Assembly: GCA_963730995.1 (NCBI GenBank)
Contig: CAVSUB010000012.1
Coordinates: 682,001 to 746,000, forward strand
Direction: 5' to 3'
DNA length: 64,000 nucleotides
Origin: CAVSUB01 sp963730995
GTDB lineage: Bacteria > Acidobacteriota > Vicinamibacteria > Vicinamibacterales > 2-12-FULL-66-21
Both the position numbers and the translations under genes were made by a program. Numbering within the stretch: position 1 is the stretch's first letter; the number at the start of each line of letters is the position of its first letter. The notes under the pieces were generated by a model. The model worked only from the letters and a program-made list of their open reading frames with translations. It was not told the DNA's origin and made no database searches. Shown one piece after another: positions 7,712 to 15,698 of the stretch.

Positions 7712-8821
7712 ATGCGAGTCCGGCGTTCGCCGCACCTGGTTGCCCATTGGCGACGTGGCCGTCTGATTGCCACGAACTACGCGACACGAAGCACAGCGTC
7801 AGTCGATGCGTTCATCCTCCAGATTCTCGACATCTGCGAGACGTGGACGAGCGTTCGGGAGCTGCGTTCGCGGCTCGACGTCCCGCCCGACGCCTCCCTC
7901 CAGTCCCTGCTCGATCGCCTCGTCGAGCTCGAGCTGCTCGAACGAGAGGGTCAGCGGACCGATCCCCGTGTGACCGCAATGTCGGCGCTTGGACCGTGGA
8001 ATCCCGAGGCCGGCTTCTTCCATACAGCCAGCCGCGATGTCGCGTTTGCGACGGCACGGCAGGCAGCGCGTTTCGCCGCACAGCAGGCCAAGCGGTGGCC
8101 CATGCCGCCCGTCGTGAAGGAGTACGGCGGTGCGAAAGTCATCGAGCTTCCGACGCCGCGCACGGACGGCGAGTTTCCGACCGTGCTTCGGGGGCGTCGG
8201 ACATGGCGTCGATTCTCGTCGAAGCCAATCACACGCGAGGATCTGGCGACTCTGCTCGGACTCACCTCGGGCGTGCAGCAGTGGGTCGCGGCGAAGCCGC
8301 GCGACCTCGCGCTCAAGACGTCGCCGTCGGGCGGCGCTCGCCACTCCATCGAGACCTACGTCGTCATCCGCGATGTGGCAAAGCTTCGCCCCGGGGTCTA
8401 TCACTACGCGCCCGATCGGCATGCCCTGGAGAAGATCCGTGGACCGGTGTCCCGGAAACGGCTGCGCGAGTACCTTCCCAACAGCGGGTACTTCGCGGCC
8501 GCGTCCGCGATGGTGTTCTTCACGACGATCTTCGAACGGATCATATGGCGCTATCCGTACTCGCGTGCGTACCGGGCGGCGCTCGTTGAGGCGGGACATC
8601 TCTGCCAGACGTTTTGCCTGACCGCGACCTGGCTCGGCCTCGCCCCGTACTGCGTGATGGGATTGGCTGATTCGCTCGTCGAACGCGACCTCGGGATCGA
8701 TGGTATCCGCGAGTCCGTTCTCTATGCCGCCGGCGTCGGCCGGCCTCCGGCCGGCTCAGGTTGGGCTCCGCTTCCGCGCGGAACCCTGAAGGTCCGCCGG
8801 AACAGCCGGCTGTCGAGATAG
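7712..8821 (+). CDS. SagB/ThcOx-family FMN-dependent dehydrogenase
   Basis: The 369-residue product has an N-terminal part (1-150) predicted as a winged-helix-like region, and a C-terminal nitroreductase-fold domain (about 155-360). The flavin-binding signatures are RRTWRRFSSKPITREDLATL (about 165-184), the SPSGGARHSIETYVV segment (about 210-224) and the C-terminal GxxxxREsVLYAAGVGRP region. SagB-type enzymes oxidise azoline rings to azoles in thiazole/oxazole-modified peptides, but many homologues sit outside such clusters and their substrates are unknown. There is no YcaO gene in the window. ATG 7712 has GAAAGG five bases upstream. It follows the small basic protein at 7409 by 30 bases. Confidence 0.85.
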   Translation: MRVRRSPHLVAHWRRGRLIATNYATRSTASVDAFILQILDICETWTSVRELRSRLDVPPDASLQSLLDRLVELELLEREGQRTDPRVTAMSALGPWNPEAGFFHTASRDVAFATARQAARFAAQQAKRWPMPPVVKEYGGAKVIELPTPRTDGEFPTVLRGRRTWRRFSSKPITREDLATLLGLTSGVQQWVAAKPRDLALKTSPSGGARHSIETYVVIRDVAKLRPGVYHYAPDRHALEKIRGPVSRKRLREYLPNSGYFAAASAMVFFTTIFERIIWRYPYSRAYRAALVEAGHLCQTFCLTATWLGLAPYCVMGLADSLVERDLGIDGIRESVLYAAGVGRPPAGSGWAPLPRGTLKVRRNSRLSR

Positions 8822-9223
8822 CGACCCCGTTTCAATCCCCACAGTGCCGCTAGCTCGACCGCGGCGCTCCATATACGGTCCTGCTCTCCTGAGCCGTTGT
8901 AGGCAAACAAGCATCGTCGAAGGACCGGAGTAGGGCTTCAGGCTCCGCCGAGACCAGGCCCGTGGCAGGCTGCGGCCCCTACTTAGCTGTGCCGTCGCGA
9001 CATCCGGTCAAGCTGTTGGAGGCGAAGCCAGAACGAGGTCGCCATACCACGCGTCCAATACCGAAACGGGCCCCGCGGTCTTCGACAGCTCAGGTTCTCG
9101 ATGCCTGCTGGCATGCCGGATCCAGCGCACCACCTGAACCGTGACCGCACACGCGGTGTTCGGTTGGCGGACTACAAGCGTTTCTTGATGCATACGGCCC
9201 TTTTGAGAGGACGGGTAAGTCAG
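8822..9223. other. Intergenic stretch with no supported gene
   Basis: About 400 bases follow the SagB-type gene. Open frames exist on both strands, but none has a ribosome-binding site with protein-like composition. I see no clear promoter, terminator or known repeat family. Confidence 0.5.
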
Positions 9224-9469
9224 ATGATGAGAGCGACGTCGTTGAACCGGCAGGCGGGAGCTCGACGCACGCGCACAACGGTCGAGCCGAGCCTGATGAT
9301 GTGCGCTCGCGAGAACGTCCGGCTCGCGCAGGAAAACCAGGTGCTGCGACAGTCGTATGCCGACCTGACGACCGCCGCTGAAACGTGGATTCGCTTGTAT
9401 GAGTCGGCCCTCGCGCGCGCCAACGCGGCGGAGCTGAAGGTCGCGGGCAAGGCCGGCATCAAGGCGTAG
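9224..9469 (+). CDS. Small hypothetical protein with a coiled-coil segment
   Basis: An 81-residue frame starts at ATGATG (9224) with a purine-rich GAGAGGACGGG about ten bases upstream. Residues 25-72 form a charged amphipathic helix with heptad spacing (ENVRLAQENQVLRQSY), so a small coiled-coil protein is plausible. An in-frame ATG at 9188 would add 12 residues. I do not recognise a family. Six bases after its stop another frame begins, and the two may be co-transcribed with the 155-residue unknown. Confidence 0.45.
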   Translation: MMRATSLNRQAGARRTRTTVEPSLMMCARENVRLAQENQVLRQSYADLTTAAETWIRLYESALARANAAELKVAGKAGIKA

Positions 9470-9672
9470 CCGACATGGGCCGCCTGGAGGATGGAGTGTT
9501 TCGCGGGGTTCGTCACAAGCGGACCAGCGTGCCGGCGGAGGACGGCGTGCTGGTGCGGATTCTCGAGAGAGAATTCCGCGCCCGAAACAAATCAACATAC
9601 GGGTCGGGTGGAGGGCGCGACGTGGGTGCAGCGTCGCGGCCGGTCACCGGACTGGAAGACGGGCGAGAGGTC

Positions 9673-10140
9673 ATGCAGACGACTACGAATCAGGATTTCA
9701 CTGCGCGCCCGGCGAGGGGCGTGCGGCTCATCGAACACGCCGGCCGAGCGGCGCATGCCGGGCCGTATCGGACCCCGGTGCTCCCGCGCGGCTGGGCGCC
9801 GTTGACGACCGATCAGCAGCGCGCGGTCCTGCAGGCCTGCGATGCGGCGCCGAACCATCTGACGTTCCGTCTCGGCTCGCTCACGAATCCGGAAGTGGAC
9901 TACCGGGTGTACCAACTGCAGAAGGAATCGTGGGCAGGGATCTGGGTGGCGGCGCGCTGCTTCACGGACTGTGACGGCGTCGTCAGCAACCGCGACCTGC
10001 TCGGTCTCGGCCTGGAGTCGCAGCGCGCCGTGCGCATCGCACTCGATTTTTTCAACTCGGATCTCCAGGCGCGCGGTGAAACGTGGCGCCTGGGCGTGGA
10101 AATCCCCGCTGTTCCGCCAGGAGACCCTCGCCGGGTCTAG
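9673..10140 (+). CDS. Hypothetical protein, 155 residues
   Basis: The frame is open from 9475, but I prefer ATG 9673 because GAGAGG lies just upstream and the earlier codons look non-coding in composition. The product has a block rich in conserved-looking hydrophobic positions (QRAVLQACDAAPNHLTFRLG, then DYRVYQLQKESW) and a repeated A-x-R-C-F-x-D-C motif with two cysteines near residues 95 and 99. No signal peptide or membrane span is seen. I do not recognise the family. A hairpin (10225) and a GGTTCT array (10271) follow. Confidence 0.4.
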   Translation: MQTTTNQDFTARPARGVRLIEHAGRAAHAGPYRTPVLPRGWAPLTTDQQRAVLQACDAAPNHLTFRLGSLTNPEVDYRVYQLQKESWAGIWVAARCFTDCDGVVSNRDLLGLGLESQRAVRIALDFFNSDLQARGETWRLGVEIPAVPPGDPRRV

Positions 10141-10440
10141 GACGCTGGAACGCAACACCCCACCACCACCGCCCACCAAATGAGCCGTTCGCAGCGAGGG
10201 TTGCGACGGCGCCTCGAGTTGCTGGGGCTGGGTCTGAAGGACCCAGCCCTACGTTCCTTGGTTGAAATCTCAGGGTTCTAGCTGGGTTCTAGGGTTCTAA
10301 GGTTCTCGGGTTCTCAAGGTTCGGAGTTCCAGGTTCTCGGGTTCTCGAGATCCCAGGGCTCCGCGTCGGCACAATCGCTGGAACCTGAGAACCCTGAACC
10401 TTTGAACCCTGAACCTTTAGAACCCGAGAACCCTGGAACC
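10141..10440. other. Intergenic region filled by repeats
   Basis: This 300-base gap between the hypothetical gene and the 3' end of the glycosidase holds a 10-bp hairpin at 10225-10249 and a two-armed GGTTCT/AGAACC array at 10271-10450. No gene is supported. Confidence 0.7.
10225..10249. repeat. Hairpin of the GGGCGGG family (copy 2)
   Basis: GGGCTGGGTC (10225-10234) pairs with GACCCAGCCC (10240-10249) around TGAAG. The flanking TACG and the central GTCTGAAGGAC resemble the other copies of the family. Confidence 0.7.
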
Positions 10441-10450
10441 CTAGAACCTG
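10271..10450. repeat. Two-armed GGTTCT / AGAACC array (copy A1)
   Basis: Left arm 10271-10350 is built from 7-10 base units containing GGGTTCT; right arm 10379-10450 is built from the complementary unit AGAACCC. The arms can fold into one long imperfect hairpin with a 28-base spacer. The last unit overlaps the stop codon of the glycosidase on the minus strand, whose final residues Arg-Phe-stop are encoded by the repeat itself. Confidence 0.85.
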
Positions 10451-13416
10451 GTCGTGAGGGCCGTCAGTGTGACCGGCCCGATCAATCCCGATTCGACTGG
10501 CTCCCACTGCGCCGCGCTGAACAGGCCGTCCTGTCCTCGATTCTGAGGAAAGCGCGCCGGGAAGTTGACGTTGTAGAACTTCCGCCAGGATACGGCCTCT
10601 TTGTCGAGCGCTGCGATGCGGTTCGCTGCGAGGTTCGTGACCTCGATCTCCAGCGTATTGGAAGCAGCGAGGCTTGACGGGTCGAGCGTCAACTGAAAGG
10701 ACGGGCCGATCAGCGCGCCAACCTCACGGCCGTTGAGCAGTACGCGAGCGCTCTCGTGCACGCGACCGAGATCGAGACGCCACGCATCGGCACTCCGAAC
10801 CGGACGTGAAAAGGTCGTCGAGTACACAGCCGTCCCCGCAAACGCCTTCACATCCTCGCCTCCACTCGCCGTCCACGATCCAAGGCGATCGACCGTCCGT
10901 TCCGCTGGAAGCGTCGGGCCGCCGCTCGTGAAGCGCAGCTTCCACGGCACGTCGATCGCTATGGCGTCCCCGGCATTCGTATAGCTGGGATGACGTCTGC
11001 CGATTGGAACGTCCGTCGTCTGTACGATGACCGAGCCCGCTGGAGGAATCGTCAGATGAATCTCGAGGGTTCCCGTCGGCGATCGTCGCACATTGGCGTC
11101 TCCGAACCCGCCCGTCATCGGATCGAAAAGGACCGCATGCCGGGCGGGCACGGCGAGCTGCTCCCAGGAATCCACTTCCCGATCTGCTGGGTTGAGCAGG
11201 AAGTACGATCTGCCGCCGGCGTGCCGCCGCCGAACGAACTGAAGCCCGCTGTCGGCGAGCGGTTCGCGCACGGCGCCGGCTCGCGCGACGAGACCGTCGA
11301 GATCGGCGCCTTGCAGAATACGGCCCCGGCCGACAGCCGCTGCCGTTACGCCGTCGGCAGCCTTCGAACCGAAGTTCACGGAATCGCGAAGCGTCCGAAA
11401 CCTGGTTCGGCGGGCCTCGATGTCGTCGAGCCCTGAGATATCGTCCGGCCATCCGCTCATCGAGACAATCGTGGCGCCGTCGCGCGCGAGCGAGAGAACC
11501 TTCTCGAACGTTTCGAGCGGGATGTAGCGGCAACGCGGAATCACGACAGTCGAGTACGAGCCGCCGCCAGCTGTGATCAGCCGGCCCCCGACGACCTTCA
11601 CGCTCTGGAGCTGCAGGTCCGAGATGAAGTCGAACGAGTACCCGCGCCGCTGGAGCAGGTCGTTCGCCTGTTCGAACGTGGTGCCATCCGCCGGAGGGTT
11701 CGCATTGCCGAAGTGCTTCAGCAGGCCCTCTTTTCCACGCATCGCCAGTGACTCATAGAAAGGAAAGTAGAGCAGCACGTCCTGATCCGGCGTTCCTGCC
11801 TGGAGAAAGGACTGAACGCGCGTCACGTAATCGTTCAACGCACGAGAGTCCCTCCACCATGGATTGCGCGAATTGAACTCGACCGATGCATAGAACTGCC
11901 ATCCGGGCCACGGATCGCCTCGCGGCGAGTACGCGGTGCCGTGATAGACGATGTGGTTGACGCCTGAGACGAAGAAGCGATCGACGGCGGTACGTACTTC
12001 GGCGAGAGTCGTGCGAAAGTGCTCGTCGAGCCACGTGGCGGCTTCGGCCGACACGAGCGGCCGGCCCGCGACGTGAGCCGCCGAGGTGGCCCAGCGGGCG
12101 CGTGTGATCTCGTTGCCTTCTGTCTCGGGGATGTCGCTTGCGGCGTAGAGGTCCAGGAGGTTCGCTGGGGCGCCGTGCGCCTGGTTCCGCACGACGGCGC
12201 CCCGACGCCGCGCCCATGCGCGCCAGTCGGCGGTGAACGTGTCGCGCAGCAGGTCGGAGACGGTCAGCCGGTAGTCCGCCAGCACGCGATCGCTCGCCGG
12301 ATCTTTATCGCCGCCGAACAGCGCCGGCAGGTACCGCCGGAGATCGTATCCGCGGCGCTTCTGGAATTCGTCGAAGAGAGCGGCAGTTCCGTCTGACTGT
12401 CCCTCGGCATCATCGACTTCGTACGAGTCGTTGAAGAAGGCGCGAAGGCCAGTGAGCGGGTGTCCGGCAAAGGCCCGTTCGAATCGACTGAGGTAGTGAC
12501 CGATCGAATCGTGCGAGAAGTGATCGATGACGTAGCCCTCGCCCCCGGGCGCGGCGCGTTCCACGATCTTGCCGTGCCAGTCGAGAAAGACGCCATACAG
12601 CGTCCAGGCCCCTTCGGGTGCGGTCCAGTCGAGGGTGCCGTCTGCCGAGACTTTCGAGGTGAGGTCGACGACGGCACCTGCGTTCGAGTAGGCGACCAGC
12701 GCGAGGATCGGAAGCGTCTTGGGAAAGCGGACCTGCTCGAGAGCCAGCGCCTGCAGATTGGCATTCGCCTCGAGCGGTTGCACGAGGTCGCCGATCTGCA
12801 GCTTTCGAGGCGCCGCCTGCGCTGAGGTTTGCCCGTTGGCCCCGTGGCCCGAGAAGCCGATCGCACGAAGCAAAGCAGGCTGATCGAATCGAACCGGCTC
12901 GCGGAGCCTCTGGCCCGACCCGAGCGTCCACGTACGATGTGCCAGCCCGCGAGCAGCGTCGCGTTCGCCAACCCACGGACCGCCGAAGGGCCATCCAGTG
13001 CCCGTCGCCATGTCCACGCCGAGGCCGAGCCGCGACGCCTCACGCAGCGTGTGCTCGAGCAGCCGCACCCACTCCGGCGAAAGATACGGGACGAACCTGG
13101 ACTCAGCCTGCGCGACGCCGTAGATGGGCGTGATCTCGACTCCACCAAGTCCCGCCGCTTTGAAGGATTCGAGCTCAGAGGTGATCCCTGCGGCGTCAAC
13201 GGCGTTTCCCATCCACCACCAGCGTGTCCACGGTCTGGTCTCCCGCGCAGGAGTTGGCCAGCCCGTTCGTCGCGCCGGTTGGTGTTGCGTCGTTTGCGAT
13301 CCGGCGGATGGCGCAGGCGTCCGGGCGAAAGTGGAGCCGTACAGTCCCCAGCCGCACACGACGATGGCGAGTGAGAGGGATCGCAGGCCAGACGTCCTGG
13401 AGCGAGTGCCGATCAT
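10441..13416 (-). CDS. Secreted glycosidase of the GH106 alpha-L-rhamnosidase type
   Basis: This 991-residue protein has an N-terminal signal peptide (hydrophobic stretch LRSLSLAIVVCGWGLYG, about 11-27). Residues 58-100 carry the family-typical start of the catalytic barrel, with PWTRWWWMGNAVDAAGI and AAGLGGVEITPIYG. A second hallmark, MATGTGWPFGGPWVG, follows near residue 140. The C-terminal 170 residues have the jelly-roll layout of a GH2-like sugar-binding domain (LNGREVGALIGPSFQLTLD). GH106 enzymes release terminal rhamnose from plant or bacterial polysaccharides outside the cytoplasm. The stop codon lies in a GGTTCT repeat. A small ORF ends seven bases upstream and might be co-transcribed. 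Confidence 0.85.
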   Translation of the reverse strand: MIGTRSRTSGLRSLSLAIVVCGWGLYGSTFARTPAPSAGSQTTQHQPARRTGWPTPARETRPWTRWWWMGNAVDAAGITSELESFKAAGLGGVEITPIYGVAQAESRFVPYLSPEWVRLLEHTLREASRLGLGVDMATGTGWPFGGPWVGERDAARGLAHRTWTLGSGQRLREPVRFDQPALLRAIGFSGHGANGQTSAQAAPRKLQIGDLVQPLEANANLQALALEQVRFPKTLPILALVAYSNAGAVVDLTSKVSADGTLDWTAPEGAWTLYGVFLDWHGKIVERAAPGGEGYVIDHFSHDSIGHYLSRFERAFAGHPLTGLRAFFNDSYEVDDAEGQSDGTAALFDEFQKRRGYDLRRYLPALFGGDKDPASDRVLADYRLTVSDLLRDTFTADWRAWARRRGAVVRNQAHGAPANLLDLYAASDIPETEGNEITRARWATSAAHVAGRPLVSAEAATWLDEHFRTTLAEVRTAVDRFFVSGVNHIVYHGTAYSPRGDPWPGWQFYASVEFNSRNPWWRDSRALNDYVTRVQSFLQAGTPDQDVLLYFPFYESLAMRGKEGLLKHFGNANPPADGTTFEQANDLLQRRGYSFDFISDLQLQSVKVVGGRLITAGGGSYSTVVIPRCRYIPLETFEKVLSLARDGATIVSMSGWPDDISGLDDIEARRTRFRTLRDSVNFGSKAADGVTAAAVGRGRILQGADLDGLVARAGAVREPLADSGLQFVRRRHAGGRSYFLLNPADREVDSWEQLAVPARHAVLFDPMTGGFGDANVRRSPTGTLEIHLTIPPAGSVIVQTTDVPIGRRHPSYTNAGDAIAIDVPWKLRFTSGGPTLPAERTVDRLGSWTASGGEDVKAFAGTAVYSTTFSRPVRSADAWRLDLGRVHESARVLLNGREVGALIGPSFQLTLDPSSLAASNTLEIEVTNLAANRIAALDKEAVSWRKFYNVNFPARFPQNRGQDGLFSAAQWEPVESGLIGPVTLTALTTRF

Positions 13417-13423
13417 TTGGCCT

Positions 13424-13684
13424 TCATCTTAGATCTCCAGGCAATCGGACGGCTTCCGGTACTTCATTCGCAGACGAAGGTCCTCGTTCCTCAATGCTGC
13501 CTGTGACGAGCTTCGTCTCGACACGCGGCCCTCTGAGGCTCGCGAGCAGGAGCTCGATCCGATCGCTCAGCTCCTGCGTCCGCTGATCGATTCTGGCGAG
13601 CCTTTGGTCGTTGGCGGCAAAGCGTCGGTCCACGCGCTCGAAACGTTCGAGCACCTCTGAGCGCACCTGCTCGAGCCTGATCAT
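13424..13684 (-). CDS. Small coiled-coil protein upstream of the glycosidase
   Basis: The 86-residue frame reads MIRLEQVRSEVLERFERVDR, then ARIDQRTQELSDRIELLLAS, a regular heptad pattern giving a confident coiled coil over residues 2-50, followed by a disordered tail. It ends seven bases before the glycosidase start. Such short coiled coils resemble fragments of larger structural or chemotaxis proteins, so this may be a remnant. No family is recognised. Confidence 0.45.
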   Translation of the reverse strand: MIRLEQVRSEVLERFERVDRRFAANDQRLARIDQRTQELSDRIELLLASLRGPRVETKLVTGSIEERGPSSANEVPEAVRLPGDLR

Positions 13685-13824
13685 GCGGTCGGAGAATGCG
13701 AGAGCCGTGCCTTGCGGATCTGCGAGGGAATCAGCCGTGGGCTGCGAAAAGATCGCAGAGGCTGCACAGAGGCTGCTGGTCGCGGATCGCAGTTTGTGAT
13801 CGAGGCCGGGTACTTCGTGCGGGG

Positions 13825-13858
13825 TAGCTGTCAGCTCTCAGCGGTCAGCTATCAGCTT
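13825..13858. repeat. AGCTGTCAGCT-type array (copy D1)
   Basis: Units AGCTGTCAGCT, CTCAGCGGTCAGCT and ATCAGCT follow each other. This is a single arm of the family whose two-armed forms are at 41331 and 60922. Confidence 0.65.
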
Positions 13859-13861
13859 CAT

Positions 13862-13888
13862 GAATTCACACCCGACTCGAGTGAATTC
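13862..13888. repeat. Inverted repeat after the receiver-PilZ gene
   Basis: GAATTCAC (13862-13869) and GTGAATTC (13881-13888) are exact complements separated by 11 bases and lie five bases beyond the stop codon of the minus-strand gene at 13894. It may act as a weak terminator. Confidence 0.5.
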
Positions 13889-13893
13889 CGGGA

Positions 13894-14565
13894 CTACGCG
13901 AGGTTGTCGACGAACTCTCGCCAAATCGGGACCGGGTGCTGCTCGCCGATGATCGAGATGCCGCACAGGCAGTTCGCGCCATCGCGCCCGCGAGCGGACC
14001 ACACGAGTTCGCCGTTGACGCGAAGGCTGGCGAGCGGGATGTCAATCTGGACGCGAGCGCGCAGGTCGTAGCTTTCCCCCGCCATCTCCAGGCGCAGACC
14101 GCCATAGCTGACGTCGAGCAGCCTGCCCGGCGTGCCGCTGACCTCCACCGGCACGTCCGCCTGCACCCGCTTCCGCGGCCACCTCTGGCGCCGCCGGATC
14201 GCGGCGAGCTTTTCGGCGACCGTCATCAGGAAGTGTTCGGCGTCGAGCGGCAGGATGATCGGCGTGATGCCGTGGCGCCAGGCCTCCATTTCCGGCACCT
14301 GGTTGCGATCGGTGGCCAGGAGGATCCCTGTCAACTCCGGCCGACGCGCGCGGCAGCTGACGATGAACTGGAGACCGCTCAGCGACCCGATTCGGGATCC
14401 GGCAATGACGAGATCCACCGGCTGTTCCGCCACGCGAGCATACGCGTCCTCGAGGGTCCACGCCGTCGCCAGCACGTAGTCCCGTTTCTTGAGCAGCGTC
14501 GTCGTCTGATGATGCGCCGCCGGTCCGTCGTCTGCGATGAGGATGTGATAAGGCCGACGATACAT
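13894..14565 (-). CDS. Degenerate response-regulator receiver fused to a PilZ c-di-GMP-binding domain
   Basis: In this 223-residue protein residues 5-120 keep the receiver-domain layout, including the acidic pair in HILIADDGPA. The position of the phosphorylated aspartate at the end of strand 3 (DLVIAGSRIG) is Gly, and the lysine normally found after strand 5 is replaced in PIILPLD. It is therefore a pseudo-receiver that probably cannot be phosphorylated. Residues 128-215 form a PilZ domain with both c-di-GMP contacts visible: the arginine motif in RWPRKR and the DVSYGG motif. A likely role is a c-di-GMP effector whose receiver half serves for protein contacts. No kinase gene is adjacent. Confidence 0.82.
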   Translation of the reverse strand: MYRRPYHILIADDGPAAHHQTTTLLKKRDYVLATAWTLEDAYARVAEQPVDLVIAGSRIGSLSGLQFIVSCRARRPELTGILLATDRNQVPEMEAWRHGITPIILPLDAEHFLMTVAEKLAAIRRRQRWPRKRVQADVPVEVSGTPGRLLDVSYGGLRLEMAGESYDLRARVQIDIPLASLRVNGELVWSARGRDGANCLCGISIIGEQHPVPIWREFVDNLA

Positions 14566-14661
14566 GTCGAGCTCAATCAGGTCGTGAAAGATCCAGGGGC
14601 ATTATGGGTGGTCCACTCCAGATCTGCAATGGTCGAGGCAGGCGGAACTGCTTTAGTGAAT

Positions 14662-14763
14662 GGCGACTGCCGACTGCCGACTGCCGACTGCGACTGCCGA
14701 CTGCCGACGCGACGCGACTGCCGACTGCGACTGCCGACCGCCGACCGCCGACTGCCGACTGTG
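14662..14763. repeat. CGACTGC array (copy B1)
   Basis: More than ten units of the 6-8 base word CGACTGC(C) are arrayed in one orientation. The complementary word (CAGTCGG) makes up the array at 26450. Unit spacing varies between 6 and 9 bases. Confidence 0.8.
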
Positions 14764-14805
14764 CTGGTGGCATCCTGCTTGCTCACTACAATGCGGAGGC
14801 TGTCC

Positions 14806-15174
14806 ATGGACGTCACGATTCCGCGTTTGTGCTATCTCGACGCTTCGAGGGTGATGGGTCCGGCGGGCCTTCTCGCGTCAGTAGACGTCCGCACCCGGCA
14901 CGATCAGCCCCTGGGCAGCATCGGTGGCGTGCTCATCGACCCTGCCGAGCACAAGCTCCGCTATTTCGTCATCGAATCGCCGGGATTGGCCAGCCAGCGA
15001 CGATATCTGCTGCCGATCGAGGCCGCAGCCACGATGGCGCCCGAGGGAACATCGCTCCGCCTCGACATGGAAAAGGACGACTTCACCGCCCTTGAAGAGT
15101 TCGACGACGCCACGGTACGAGAGTTCACCGAGGAAGACGCCATCGCTCCGACGTTCGCCCGGTATCTGGCGTAG
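14806..15174 (+). CDS. PRC-barrel domain protein
   Basis: I choose ATG 14806 (122 residues) because GGAGG at 14795-14799 lies six bases upstream; the ATG at 14791 would place this site inside the gene. Residues 17-85 form a PRC barrel, with the typical D-x-x-G-x-x-V-G pattern in QPLGSIGGVLIDPAEHKLRY, then two strands. PRC barrels occur in photosynthetic reaction centre H subunits and RimM, and as stand-alone small proteins of stress or metal-related role. The acidic C-terminal part has no known motif. No partner can be inferred from the context. Confidence 0.75.
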   Translation: MDVTIPRLCYLDASRVMGPAGLLASVDVRTRHDQPLGSIGGVLIDPAEHKLRYFVIESPGLASQRRYLLPIEAAATMAPEGTSLRLDMEKDDFTALEEFDDATVREFTEEDAIAPTFARYLA

Positions 15175-15698
15175 GCGCGCCACCTCGTCCGTTCTGTAAG
15201 TTCACCCACCAACTTGTAAGGCAGACGCCCGTTTCGCGGCGTTCTGGTCTTTCGCGGCGAATCCGAAAAGAGGCATGCCACACTGCCCCCGATCCGACAA
15301 ACCTGCGGGTCAGCGTTATCTTTCGCCCCTCTTAGCGTTCTTCCATTGAAGGGTGTCTCGGGATTAAGGCTCCCAACCTGACAATCACGTGTGCCGGCTG
15401 TTTCCGCTGACCTCATCGGCTGAATGGGCACGATGGACCCGGTTTCCTTGTGCCAACAAAGATTTAGCGACATAATGTCGCTCTCAAACAGCATCGTGAT
15501 GACCCGCCCTGACTGCGGTCGCGACACGACGGCTCGCCAGAGTCACTGCGCCGCCTCTGGGAATGTACTGCCCAGAAAGATCCACAAGACCAAAAACGCA
15601 CAGTCTGTCCGCGAATCTGCCGGCAGCACGATGACCAGGCGCCAAACAGATGCAGGACGCCGGTCGAAGGCCGTGGCTGCGGGTAAGGCGTATTAGCG
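15175..15698. other. Long intergenic region with a palindromic promoter/operator
   Basis: These 524 bases separate the PRC-barrel gene from the zinc-ribbon kinase. The only strong signals are the promoter-like pair with an overlapping 17-base palindrome at 15448-15482 and a short inverted repeat (AAGTT/AACTT) near 15200. A 90-codon frame at 15424-15696 lacks protein-like composition and I reject it. Confidence 0.6.
15448..15482 (+). promoter_or_regulatory. Promoter with -10 embedded in a 17-base palindrome (candidate operator)
   Basis: TTGTGC (15448-15453) and CATAAT (15471-15476) are spaced by 17 bases. The -10 element is the centre of AGCGACATAATGTCGCT (15466-15482), an inverted repeat with perfect 8-base arms and a single central base. 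A repressor dimer bound here would block RNA polymerase. The first gene downstream is the kinase at 15699, leaving a leader of about 215 bases. The regulator is not identified. Confidence 0.5.

Noticed and set aside
10271..10450. CRISPR array
   Set aside because: Units are 7-10 bases, variable, without unique spacers of regular length, and no cas genes are present.
15424..15696. 90-codon frame before the zinc-ribbon kinase
   Set aside because: No ribosome-binding site, non-coding composition, and it covers the palindromic promoter element.
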